In this document: in pieces, positions 1-10,747 of the stretch
Layout of the letters: each line of letters begins with the position of its first letter
Position numbering within the stretch: position 1 is the first letter of the stretch
Assembly (NCBI GenBank): GCA_006538405.1
Contig: BJKQ01000002.1
Span: 682,001 to 746,000, forward strand
DNA from: Hansfordia pulvinata
Taxonomy: Eukaryota > Ascomycota > Sordariomycetes > Xylariales
Direction of reading: 5' to 3'
Length of the DNA: 64,000 nucleotides
Translations under genes and position numbers: made by a program
Notes under the pieces: model-generated
Databases searched by the model: none
What the model was told of the DNA's origin: nothing
The model's input: only the letters and a program-made list of their open reading frames with translations

Positions 1-1358
1 TGTGGCGCCTTTGTTGGTTGCCCGTCCCGGGGGTAACTCGTAATAAGAGGTGCGACAGGTCAAGCAAGGGAGCGAGGGAGAGGAGGACAGGCGCCCGACG
101 ACGGGTCATCTCTTCTTCGAGGGGGTTTGAACAATAGCCGAGGGGGGGCACAGGGAGAAAACAACAAAAGGGGCGCGAGGCGAACAGAGACAACGCCCAG
201 GGCCACGAGTATACCGTCGCATTCGTCCCGGACGACAGTATATCCGTACCTGGCTGAGTGATGATGTATCGTCACTCGCGCGCACCATCGGGAACTTCTG
301 CACATGTGCTCGCGGGCCGCAGCTTGTGCATCCGGTCTCAACATAACATCCTCACTGTCTGTGTACGAGTACAGTTACTTTTACCTACCCGTAGGCCTGG
401 GCCGCGAGACTCCACGGCGCGCCACTTGGGCTGGTCTTGTTGGTTCGGCGCTCGACACACGTGCGCGTCTCGATGGGCATAGCGTCACGGCGCGCCGTCG
501 TGGTTGGTTGGGCGCTATACAAATAACAGGCCCCAGCACGAATAGAGAACCGGCGAGGGCAGACGCAAGCGCGCGCGCGCATGCGCCACAGTTGACCTCC
601 CCTTCCATTACATCTGAGCGGCTGGATGCATGGGCCGTCAGACGGAACCGCGGTATACTCCGCGCCGCTGTCTGTGTCAAGGTCTTGTCTACTCGTAAGT
701 AGGACATGGCGATACTTTTTTTTCTTTCCCTCTCCGGGCCAGCAGTCGTCACATACATGTATGTAGGGTGGGAATGGGCCACCCAACCCCTCATCATCGA
801 TCGCTGTGTGGGTGCTGCGGTCTGAGGCTCGGCTACTCACATTTGCGCATACTAAAATCCGGGTGTGCATGAATGATTGGCAGATCCGGCTCTGATAGGT
901 CCAGCTATGCCCTGGATCTGCATCAGCTGCTGACCTTCATGCGTCATGCTAGATCAAGCTCCCCTTCTCTCCATTCCCTGCCTTTACAGATCTGCCTATA
1001 GAAGATACGGCTATCCGCGTTTGCAACCCCCCATGCCAGGGTTCACGGGCTCGACGGCAGGCAGGCGGTGGGTAGGCAGGCCGCGGACGGCAACGTGCCG
1101 CATGTGTCATATGCGCCGTTGGGGTTGTGCGGCGCAGCGCTGGGCGGAATTAAACGAGTTTCTGATTTTGACTTTCTTTTTTGTCGGGAACCCAATGAAA
1201 TTTCTATACAGCACTCGTCCGTCAATGTACAAGTCTACCCTTGACTCAGAATCATCGCTCGCTCCTCATCGGCCGCTGCACGACCAGGGCCGTTTCCCTG
1301 ATCACCACCCCTCCGCCTCCTCGGTGTTGTTTACTTGTAGATGCTTGCCGCTGCGCAT
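1..1358. other. Intergenic, no gene seen
   Basis: No reading frame here resembles a known protein or has a convincing start and intron structure. It ends at the COX4 stop codon, so the right-hand part should hold the COX4 3' untranslated region. One copy of the recurrent TACGAGTAC motif lies at 364-372. A T-rich/pyrimidine tract lies near 715-735. Confidence 0.5.
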
Positions 1359-2548
1359 CTACCAGTATTGGGGCTTGACGTAATCGGCAAAGGTCTTGGG
1401 CTCCTCGTAGCCGTGGTGGTCGTGGTGGCCGTGGCCGTCGTCCTGGGGACCAACGTACTCCATCTTGTAGACGCTGCCGCACTCGGGGCAACGCTCCATG
1501 GGGCGCTCGCGAGACATCTGGATCGATCAAGGTTAGTCACACGGTACAATGAGCGATTAGCAGACCCACACTCCCTCCACGCTGCCAATCGAGTAGCCGC
1601 CATTGGAAGCAGCAAGACCTTGCAGACTTGAGGAGCCTGTCTGGAGGTTGACCCGGGGAAGGTCCATCTGAACGGCAGGGAGGTGGGTGAGCAGCCGACG
1701 AGCGGCCAACAACAAGAGGCAGAATATCAACGTACACCGAGCCAAGTAACGACGTGAGAGTCGGCAGGAGAGCCGGTGCAGCCGGCGTACTGCTCGTCAC
1801 CAGCAGACTTGACCATGATGGGGTTGTCAATGGTGCCTGTGCATGCCATGGTCAGATGTGTCTAGCGGGCATGGAGCACGGGAACGGCGGAGACGCGTAC
1901 CTTTGCGGGAGGAGTCGAGGGGGCGCATGTCGAAGATGTCTACGCCCTCCATCTTTCCGAGAATCTCGAGACGCTCCAGACCAGTGGACTGGTCGAGGTC
2001 GGTGGGGACCTCACCGGCGGCGGCACCAGTGCCGACCAGGTCGTCCTCGCTCTTGATCTCTGTCCAGGTCATGTCAGGTCAGTGTGCTGCCAATCGGGGG
2101 TGGAAAGCAAGCCGCTTCGTGTCCTCGAGCCTCCCCCATCGTATCCGTACGCGCCCATTCGAGCCCGAGACGAGTGCTGGAAGCGCAGGGCGGCAGCGGC
2201 GGCAAAGCATGCCGGCGTATGCGCGGCCCGGCTGGGCGCGTAGGACAGACGGGGGGGGCCTCTGGCGAGGGCTCGGTCGCGGGGTGCGATTGAGGGCGTT
2301 GGGGCGCGTACCGGCGAAAGCCTTGGCCTTCTGGCCGATGCTGGAGTGAGGCTCGACATTCTTGACGTCTCCTGGAGGGCTGGTCAGCATGGCGGCAGGT
2401 CGGGGGCGGATCGTACGATGCCGCCGGTCGGGCCTGAGGGCGGGCGGTGGTGCTTACGGCGGACGGCGGAGAAGGCAAAGCTGCGGCGGACGGCGGGGGT
2501 GAAGGCGGCGCGGCGGGCGGCAGCCACGGCGGTGCGTTGCAAGAACAT
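1359..2548 (-). CDS. COX4: Cytochrome c oxidase subunit IV (mammalian Vb), mitochondrial
   Basis: This is the nuclear-encoded, zinc-binding subunit of respiratory complex IV in the mitochondrial inner membrane. Five exons read on the minus strand: 2548-2458, 2371-2312, 2059-1901, 1836-1736 and 1517-1359, giving 189 residues. The N-terminus is a basic presequence (MFLQRTAVAAARR..). The middle carries the family segment GLERLEILGKMEG. The C-terminal half has the zinc-ligand region YAGCTGS and the motif RPMERCPECGSVYKMEYVG, followed by a His-rich tail ending KPQYW. All introns are GT..AG and the phases close without adjustment. The first ATG giving the targeting peptide was chosen. Two CCAAT boxes upstream fit HAP-complex control, typical of respiratory genes. 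Confidence 0.95.
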
Positions 2549-2782
2549 GGCGGCGGTCAATTGGGGTGTCGGGGGCGGGTGCGGTGTGCGGTGTCGTCGG
2601 TGGTGATGGGATGGAGTGGTGGTTGATTTGATGGATGGCGTGGTTGAAGAGGGATTTCCCCATCGTCTGATTTGCCGGCCGCTGCAAACATCGGGTCGGT
2701 GGGTCTCCAGTGAGCTTCGGAGCCTTCAGGTTGGGTGGCCGCCTGGCCGGCCTTGCACTGCTCTGCCTTGCACTGCTGTCGG

Positions 2783-2858
2783 CCAATCGCGGCGGCTGCG
2801 CGGGCGGGCAAGTACCTTCGTACCGCCGGCTCAATCGTGCCTGCTCTCTGCCTATTGG
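2783..2858 (-). promoter_or_regulatory. Two CCAAT boxes upstream of COX4
   Basis: CCAAT lies on the plus strand at 2783-2787 and on the minus strand (ATTGG) at 2854-2858, about 235 and 306 nt upstream of the COX4 ATG. CCAAT-binding HAP complexes activate respiratory genes in fungi. Assignment to COX4 is inference from position. Confidence 0.35.
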
Positions 2859-4825
2859 CCAGCTGGAGGTCTTCCAAGTACAAGTGCATACGTACCTTTT
2901 TTAGTTGCCAGCCGCAGGCTTGCTGCTGGCCGCGCTCGGCGTGATGCAGCTGCTGCCGGCTGTGATCCGTCGCAGCGGTCCGTTGTCTTCCGAGATTAGG
3001 CCAGTTACGATAGTCTAGGTACCTACGGTAGGGTTGCATGCCGACCCAAAGCCCATATATCTTCGACCTGCCGCGGTTCCATTCCATTGCTTCATTGCTC
3101 TGATGCAAAGCCAATACCTTATTCTCCGAATGGTACACCACTCGCGTTCCTGAATAGAACCACATGCCGGCGTTTATCGAAGTGAGAGCCATCATTGATG
3201 ATACTCGCCCAAATCTTGTTGAATCCCACCACAGTCGAATTGCGGGCGTGCAGTCAGTCAAAGGGCTGTGCCATTGCAGGTGCCGCACACGTACTGCTAC
3301 CTACATGAAAGGCACGGTGAATCTCCCTGTCGACTTCATGTACCAGACCTCTCGGAGCTTGCAACACTGGGATGAGGTAGGCAAGTACTTTGCCGGGTTT
3401 CATTCTCGCACAGTAAGCCTCCACCCGCGAATGAGGTGACGCCGCAGCGCATATCCTACTCTACAAAATGGGATCATCGTTGCATTCAGCACACACAGCA
3501 GCACACACAGCAGCTCTTCGGAGGGCCTACTTCAGATCGGTCTTCATTGCTACCGCCCAGACAGAGCAGGTGGTCCGAAAGTCCGAAAGTGCAAGATGTA
3601 GTCCGCCTCCATTGACCAACTCACCCCATACAACATACCATCCACAAATTTCGCGATCCCGTACGCTTTCCACTGAACGGGCAACATAGGAAGGCCCAGT
3701 CACCTTCTTTCGCATTCGTCCGAAAACCCAGGCGAGAATTACGAATGAACGGAGCCACGATAACTGCCCAATTGTTACGCCTTGACAAGAAAGCCTATGC
3801 CCTTTGCGGTCTCTCCACCGTCTTCTGGATCACAACATGAATGGGGACCGAAAGGCTTGAAACCAGCACAGGCAACTACGCCGGCGATTCAAGTCTCGAT
3901 AGATGAGCCGATTCAAGAGCGCTATCCTGCCTCCGGACACAGGTCGCGGAACGACGGCATTGTTGCTATTTGCGTTGCTTCTATTCATAACGCTGCTCAA
4001 TCCACGCCTTCGCCTCTTGAGGAGCTTGCCCCACGCGATGAACAACAGCCTTAATCATCATTGATCAGTGGCTTAGCTGCCCATAGTATAACTGTCACGT
4101 TCCTCAGGTGGCGGACACAGTGTCATATTCTCCGCTCTCGCTTATGGCCGGTCACGAGCAGGCTTCTGGATCTTGCCTTAGGCCGCGATGCGCAGCAGAG
4201 GCTAAACTTGATCCACGACCGGAGCATGCGGAAGCTGTATATGGACACACACACAGAGAGAGAGGGAGAGAAGAGGTAAGCCGGAACGCCTTTCGCCCGC
4301 CTTCTCCGCTTACTGATCTACTTAACCCTGCCGCCTATGAGTCCCATGCAGACCCAATAAGCGACAAAGCCCATCCGCCCCTCGCGACTTTCTCTGCAAT
4401 CCGTTTGCCACAAGGGCCATCCCGAGGACTTTAGCGTTCACTGGTCCATTAAGGCTGACAACGCGAAACAGCCCGAGAGCCCCAGCCTTCCTAGTCTGAC
4501 AAATGCAGCCCGCCCGCTGATCCTTGCCAGACTCATGAGGAAACTCGCCGCCTGGCACTATATTTTCAGGCATGGACTCGCCAGGTAGTAGATGACACTG
4601 CCGCCGCCCTCTTGTCGCCGGGGGCGTGAGCTCGGCGGCGCGCGGACAACGGCCCGCTGAGTGGTGGCGGCAGGTCCCGTTCGCGAGCTCTAGCCTAGGA
4701 GTCCTCTCTTGGATGGCAGCTTGGTCAAGGAGCAAGAGAGATGTGACCACCACTCTGGCAACGCGTGGGGGGCACGCGGGCTCTTCAGGAGGCTGTCTTG
4801 TGCTCTCCGAGACCAGGACGAGGCA
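2859..4825. other. Intergenic, no gene seen
   Basis: This spans the distal COX4 promoter and the upstream region of the secreted-protein gene at 4962. Frames are short with no recognisable domains. An (AC/AG) run occurs near 4245-4275. Confidence 0.45.
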
Positions 4826-4831
4826 TATAAA
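4826..4831 (+). promoter_or_regulatory. TATA box
   Basis: TATAAA stands 131 nt upstream of the ATG of the secreted-protein gene, followed by a pyrimidine-rich leader. This spacing suits a fungal core promoter of a highly or conditionally expressed gene. Confidence 0.5.
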
Positions 4832-4961
4832 GGATCCCTCTCCCACCTGTCAACCGTCCTTCCATGCTCTACTCATCTCAGCACTTCAGAATACATCGTT
4901 TCTCTTGTCCCCACGTCAGAACACCGCTCTCAGAGTCTCAGTTCCGCTTAAAACCGAAACC

Positions 4962-5504
4962 ATGAAGCTCCGGATCTGCCTCCTGTCCCTCGTGGCTGCT
5001 GCCACTGCCTTGTCCTCAGGCACCAGCCAGATGGAGAACTCGTACGTTCTTTCTTCTGCATCCCCTCACCCCCTCCCCCTTCTGCTTTTCTACGACACTC
5101 TTGTGCTGCCGAAACAGGAAAACCTAGTCCCAACCCTCTGTCCCTTCCACCGCTGACCCATCACCAACAGACCAGCGGCGGCTGCTGCCCCGGTCGCGCG
5201 CCGGGCCCCGGCCGGCTTCGCCTTGGCGCCGCGCAAGCTGACGTCCTCGGCGCGCAGCCGGATCAGCGAGTTGGTAGAGCGGGCTGAAGAGCTTGGCCGC
5301 GACAACGACAAGAACGACTACCACGCGCGCAACGCCATGGCGGTCGACGGGAAGATGAAGCGCCTGGCCAAGGAGCTGTCCGAGTCGGGCGACCTGGGCC
5401 CGAACTGGGAGCCCAACGCAATCCAGGGCACCGTGTCGCGCAACTGGTATCAACCCTGGGAGGCCAAGCGCATTTTGGAGGAGGCGGCCAAGGAAGCCGA
5501 GTAG
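4962..5504 (+). CDS. Small secreted protein, unknown function
   Basis: Two exons (4962-5041 and 5171-5504) encode 137 residues. The intron starts GTACGT and ends CAACAG. Residues 1-18 form a signal peptide (MKLRICLLSLVAAATALSS). A short Ala/Pro/Arg-rich stretch follows (AAAAPVARRAPAGF), possibly a Kex2-type propeptide. The mature part is charged and helical, containing SRISELVERAEELGRD and KMKRLAKELSESGDLG, and ends in an acidic tail. It has no cysteines after the signal peptide, so it is not a disulphide-stabilised effector. I do not recognise the family. A TATA box at 4826 and the leader support expression from this ATG. Confidence 0.75.
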
Positions 5505-8322
5505 GCGAGGTAGACTGACGAAAGAAAAAAAATACCCCCGAGGAAAAAGGATACAAATAAAGAAGGGAAGAAACATAAAGCCTTGAGCCAACGGTTGGGC
5601 TAGGGGCGCTTGAAGCTCAAAGGGGAGGGGTAATCACCTCTGCGGGCCGCCGCCAAACTGTTACCGCTCGTTACATACATACCTCACAACACATCATTTC
5701 CTACACGGTGTTACTTAGAAGATAGAAACCCGATACAAATAGAAAAGCAGCACACGGCTGTAGCAGATCGGCATTGGCTTCTGGCCAACTGTGGTCCTTT
5801 GCAAGTGCGCTTCCACGACCAGGTCCCTTTCCTTCGTCGCCCCCGCTGTCCATCCACCTGCCTACTTACCCAAGGTAGACACCTTGCCTATATTAGGTAG
5901 CTAGGACTGTTTCCTCGGTATGCTGCACTTGAGTAAAAGCTGCTTTGAAGATCGCCACAGCCATGCCGGGTCATCCCTTAGCGCAAAAAGCACAGAAGCT
6001 GCTCCGAGTTCCAAATCTCTGGCTAGCCCTTCTAGCTCCCGGAGGCCGAGGCCCAGGGGCGAAATGCGGCTGCGTGTTAAGTGGGTAGATGGTAGCTTTA
6101 CAAACAGACATGTCAGGGTGGATATGTCTGTGGAGGCTCTCGTCAACCCCCTCCCCTTTCTTCATATGGCTTTCTATCGACAGAAGTTTAGAGCCATACA
6201 AGTACCCTCACCGCCGTCCACTCAGCCCCTCCGCGCGATGCGAAAGAGCTCGCGCTTTACAAATCAACTAGCTGGTGCCTGAGAGATGGGAAAGAACCCC
6301 CACTCAGAGTACGGCACCGCTTGCTGATGGCGTGCGGGAACTTTTCGGTCGCCACCCCAAAGAGCGGCGTCCCAATGCACGGTGGTGGCGAGTGGCGCGC
6401 ATTCCGTACGTTTGCGGAAATACAGGATGGCGCCGTCCTAGTTGAGATTCAACAAGGTGCAGGTAAGCGGCTGAGAAAGAGGGAGAGGGGAGCTCAAGCA
6501 GTGCCCGCCCAAACCCTCACTCAATAATTGGGGAAGTCTTACCGCCGGTCTTGGCCAACTGAGCCTTATCCGCTTCCTTCTCGGGGGGGGGGGGGGGGGG
6601 ATTCCAAATCATAATGCGGTGCGATAAGGCGATTACCTCTCGGACCCCGCCACCGCCCGCCGTGCCAGTCAGTGGTCCTCGCTCCGAGCTCTCGGACCCG
6701 GGTCGGGAAATGCCGACTCCTCGCGAGCGTGCTCCCTGCCAAGCAGTGGCAGCTTACCTCTAGAGCTCGCACCGCCTCCCCCCGCCCCCGAGCGAACTTC
6801 GCGCGTTTGAGCCCTTCGGGCAGCGGGGCAGGCCTGCTTCGAGGGGATGCCCGCGCATGAGCCTGGCCACCATCCAGCAGGTGCCGTTCCGGGGTTGACG
6901 CCGGAAGTTCCAGCAAGTGGCGGCCGGCGGGGACGGGTGGCTCTTTTCCCGAACGGCCCACGCGAGGGGCAGCGCGCTGGCCTCTCCGTTCCCTAATACA
7001 CTCCTGGATTCGTTCCACGCAAATTATTGAGCTCCAAGTCGAGTGACAAATGGCACACGTCGTTCGAAGCGGGCGCTGTGCTCCACGAGCGCGGGTCATC
7101 CATGTCGTGGGACGTGGGGGGGCCATCAGCACCCATACTACGGTTCTCTCGGACCAGAAGAGAGCTTTGCCGTCCGTTCGGGTCTGCTCAAGCTACTACA
7201 CAGGGGCAGACTTGAGAGCGGTTCTTGGTTGGCGGACCACGTCGATGACATCATTTCAATTCCCAAGAGTCTTGCGCGGCGGGGGGATGCTCCCAGAAGC
7301 GCATGCACGTGACGCAGTGCTGCCGTCGTCGAGTTGGGAGCTGAGTGGTGTCCAGAGAGGTCGATGGAATATCTTGCTCATGGCATGGGTATTCTGTGGC
7401 CAAGGAAGGTCGGTTCTCCGCTTTGTCCGCCAGTGGCCTAGAGTCAGGGTCCACGATCAACATCAGGTTCTCTGCGAATGGCACCTTGACACGTACAGAT
7501 ACAGTGGTGTGTCAAAAATGCAGCCACATCCAGCATATGCGTTGCTTTCAAGTGCCACTGCGGGTCCAACGTCAATATCTCAATCTGGAATGCGCGGGGT
7601 GCCTTTGATAGCATATTCCGCCGAAGTTTATTGTCTTTGTCAATGACAGCTTCTAGCTACGCATGCCCTCTACTCCAACCCCGATAACCTCTGTGAGACC
7701 CGTCCGGGAGACAAACTGGGATGCCATCCGTCCTCGCATGACAGGTCATACGAAGAGAGGGGCCAGATAAGAGCCTGAGTTAGCGCCCGTGGTGACCCGA
7801 CGTCCCAGGGTTAACCCGGGTTTACATGGGCTGAGCGGGCACCCGAACCTTGCGGACGGCGGCGACCAGCGCTATGGCACAGGTCACCGTGGATAAGACC
7901 TCCATGGCGAATTGATGGCCCCTCAAGAAGTTGATCCTCAGCCAGCAGCCAGAGGTGGTCCGAATTCCCAAATGGCTTAATCGAGACAGTCCGGGGGAAA
8001 GTCTTTTGACGAAGCTGGATTTCAGAAGACAATTCCATGTAGATTGGATGGAAGCCGCTCGTGAGATTATGGTTTGGTTCCTCATGTTTGTGGCCCATAT
8101 TCTGTCGCGTGTTTGCTGCGAACAACACCTTTCTAACCATATTCAGAAAGCGACGGCCAGAGCTCAGGTGGCAACCGAAGAGGGCTGACATGACAAAGCG
8201 TGCGAATTCAGCTCTTGACCCTAGACGGCTCTACTGTGGGGGAATAGCATCGCCAAACCCGACATGTCTGTCGGGAGTAGTCACGGGGAGGCGACTCGCG
8301 GAGGACGTGTTCAGTGGCATCG
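5505..8322. other. Long intergenic stretch, no gene seen
   Basis: About 2.8 kb between the secreted-protein gene and DCN1. The open frames are overlapping shadows with no domain or intron logic. An 18-G run lies at 6583-6600. I see no terminal repeats or transposase remnants. Confidence 0.4.
6583..6600. repeat. Poly-G tract (18 nt)
   Basis: Uninterrupted G run in intergenic DNA, one of several long G/C homopolymers in the window. Confidence 0.9.
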
Positions 8323-9403
8323 CTAGGCATCAACCTCCACTGAGAATAAGAGTTAGCTTCTTGCCATGCCGATAGATCGACAGACTCACTTGTCGTCTTA
8401 CTGCGAAACCATGGGACAAAGTCGTCAATCACGCCCGGCCAAGCAGCTTCCTCGTTCCAGAAGCTTAGCGACTCGTCATCACAAGCTTGGAAGGCGAATT
8501 CGAGTGTCTGGTTCCACATGTCGCGGCTGACTGAGTGGGACCACTTCTCGCCGAGGAAGGCCTTCCACTCTTCGAGCCAGTTGACATGGGCCGACTTCCA
8601 TTCCCAGCCTGTCTTCGTAAGAAGAGTGTCCCAGAAGACCAGGGCGTTCTCGAGGGACAAGGCGCGCTGGTCTGCCTCCTTTCCGACGATGAAAGCATAA
8701 CGGTACACCCTCCTAAAGGCACTGCGATCTTGACGCATGGTCTTGAGCATCTCGGAGAAGAATTGCGCCTGGGAGGAAACGTTCGTCTCGACTCTGGCGA
8801 ATGTCAGGTTCCGTACAGTTGAGTGTGGACCGAATGACTCACGGAAGTTGCTTCCAACCGTCTACAAAGCCCTGACGAGTGATGACACCCATGCTTGGGG
8901 CCTTCACTATCTCCAGGGCCAGGAAAAGTGAAGCGTCTTCGAGGTTGGCTCCAAGGTCCGTCAGGTAGGCCATGCTGGATTCAGCACCCAGCTGATCCGC
9001 TTCGTCTTCACTGGTAGCTAATGGGCACGTCAGCAAAGAGACCAGAGCGGTCGCCGTTAGGTCCAACCTCACTCTTAAGTTTATCAAAGAGCGAGTGCAG
9101 TGGCCGGAGTGCGGCGGGGTTTGATTCGTAGAATCTGGTCGAGGTGAGCCCATTGGTCCAGCGATGGTACGGCAGGGTGGCTTACTTGTCCAGGGCATGC
9201 TTCATGTCATAGTTGCTCTCTCTAAGGGCCTGCAAAATTCACCTGGGTCAGCATACCTCGAGAGTGAAGGGGATCACCTCGAACAGAGACCGAAGACAAG
9301 AGGAGAGGTGCCCTACACGCTGCGCAGCTCTGTCGGAGCAGCCTGTGATAGTGATGAAGCTGGAGGCCAGGGCCTTGGCCTGGGTGCTCGTCAAGGGCGG
9401 CAT
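8323..9403 (-). CDS. DCN1: DCN1-like cullin neddylation factor
   Basis: Scaffold-type E3 that promotes transfer of NEDD8 from Ubc12 to cullins, activating SCF-type ubiquitin ligases. Six exons on the minus strand (9403-9317, 9229-9186, 9134-9073, 9017-8843, 8793-8402, 8339-8323) give 258 residues, the usual Dcn1 length. Residues about 7-45 form a UBA domain (ITITGCSDRAAQRALRESN). The rest is the potentiating-neddylation (cullin-binding) domain, with SMAYLTDLGANLEDASLFLA, RRVYRYAFIVGK and DESLSFWNEEAAWPGVIDDF. The last intron (8340-8401) has donor GTAAGA and branch GCTAAC 18 nt before CAG, leaving a tiny terminal exon that encodes the last few residues. The start codon is the only ATG ahead of the UBA domain in frame. 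Confidence 0.93.
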
Positions 9404-9550
9404 GCTGGCGCTTGGGCGAAAGGCGGACCACCAAGGTGCGTCGATTCTGATGTCTGTGATGTCCTTGTTGTCTTGGGAGCGGAAGCGCGAGTGAGCCCGC
9501 AAAGTCTTTTCCACTTGCGCAATTCGCAAACACGACGTTGATGGGCGCAA

Positions 9551-9606
9551 GGGCGGACGGGCGGACGGGCGGACGGGCGGACGGGCGGACGGGCGGACGG
9601 GCGGAC
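9551..9606. repeat. 8-bp tandem repeat, about 7 copies
   Basis: Unit GGGCGGAC repeated in direct array about 150-200 nt upstream of the DCN1 ATG, in its leader or proximal promoter. Confidence 0.9.
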
Positions 9607-10747
9607 GAGGCAGGCGGCTGTGCGACCAGAAGAGTTTCAAACGGTGTTGGCTTGAATGGTATTGGAAGTATAGGATCGAGAGACAGAGAGGCAACAGTGA
9701 ACGGTGAGCGGCAGTTGGGGCCGGCAGGTTGGCTCTCGAGTGTTCGCGGGGCAAGGCGTCGCTGCGAACGGTCGGCGGAGAACGGGTATCCTGTGGTCCT
9801 CGTCGTGGCGGCTGAGGGGACAGGCGAGATCGGTAGAGCGTCGGATGGCACAGAGAGGCCGGTTCGGATGCGGTTCCCGACTGCTTCGACGTGGGGGGGT
9901 GAGGGATTGCGTGAGGGCTGGGGTCGAGTGATGATGGGTCGAATTCACGCGGACAGGCCCGACAAACGATTTGATGCGTTGGGATCGGCGGCCGTGGTGG
10001 GGTAAACGTCACCCCGCCTTCCGCCCTGCGCGCTCCGCCCTCCGCCTTCCGCCCTGCGCGCTCCGCCTTCCTCATGCCCGCTACCTTTGGTGTGCTGCTT
10101 CCCGACTCTACTCCGGTCTAAGATGGATTTCCTAAAATGTGCCATGGTTATCCTCTAGGTCTGTATCTTCATCGAGTTCTATTAATTGATGCTACGAGTA
10201 GTATAGACGACAGAACGCGTGCCCATGTGCCGCTATGCTCGTCCAGCTTTTGGCGTGGCGCCTGCTTGAGGTGGTTCCGAGCGTCACTCTAGCCCCTGGA
10301 TCAACGGGAGCTACAAGTACCTACCGTACATGTTCCTTACGCAAGGTTGGGAGCCATTTGGATTGGCAGAGAACCAGTTAGGTACGTAGGCACTTTCCAT
10401 CCATCCATCAGGGATCACTATGGGCACCCAATTGTCCCGTGTACGGCATATCGCAAGCAGCCTGGATTCTGATTATTACGACCAAAAGAACGTTGCAGGC
10501 GAAGAAGGACCGAACAAGAAAGGGTATCGCGCCGCCGTTTCTTCCTCATCACCAACTCGCACTCGCTGCCAGAAACAAAAATAGACTATCTATATACAGC
10601 TTGCAACCCCCGTCCCCGTCGATTGGCTCCCAAGCCCCTGGCCCTGTCCTCCATTACTCACTATCCCGTCTCCTCGTTGTCCCCCACCAATACCGCCAGC
10701 GCCTGTTGAAACCGCACCCTCTTCGCCGGACCCGCAAGCTTCGACCT
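9607..10747. other. DCN1 upstream region
   Basis: No gene seen. It contains the 28-bp duplicate described separately and GGTA-type motifs near 10318-10392. It ends at the MVP1 stop codon. Confidence 0.45.
10014..10069. repeat. 28-bp direct tandem duplicate
   Basis: Two adjacent 28-nt copies (10014-10041 and 10042-10069) of a C-rich unit beginning CCGCCTTCCGCCCTGCGCGC, differing at the final base. Confidence 0.9.

Noticed and set aside
9248..10075. Upstream N-terminal extension of DCN1 to 10075
   Set aside because: The extension is Pro/Arg/Ser low complexity and translates the 8-bp repeat array. The ATG at 9403 gives a normal-length protein starting at the UBA domain.
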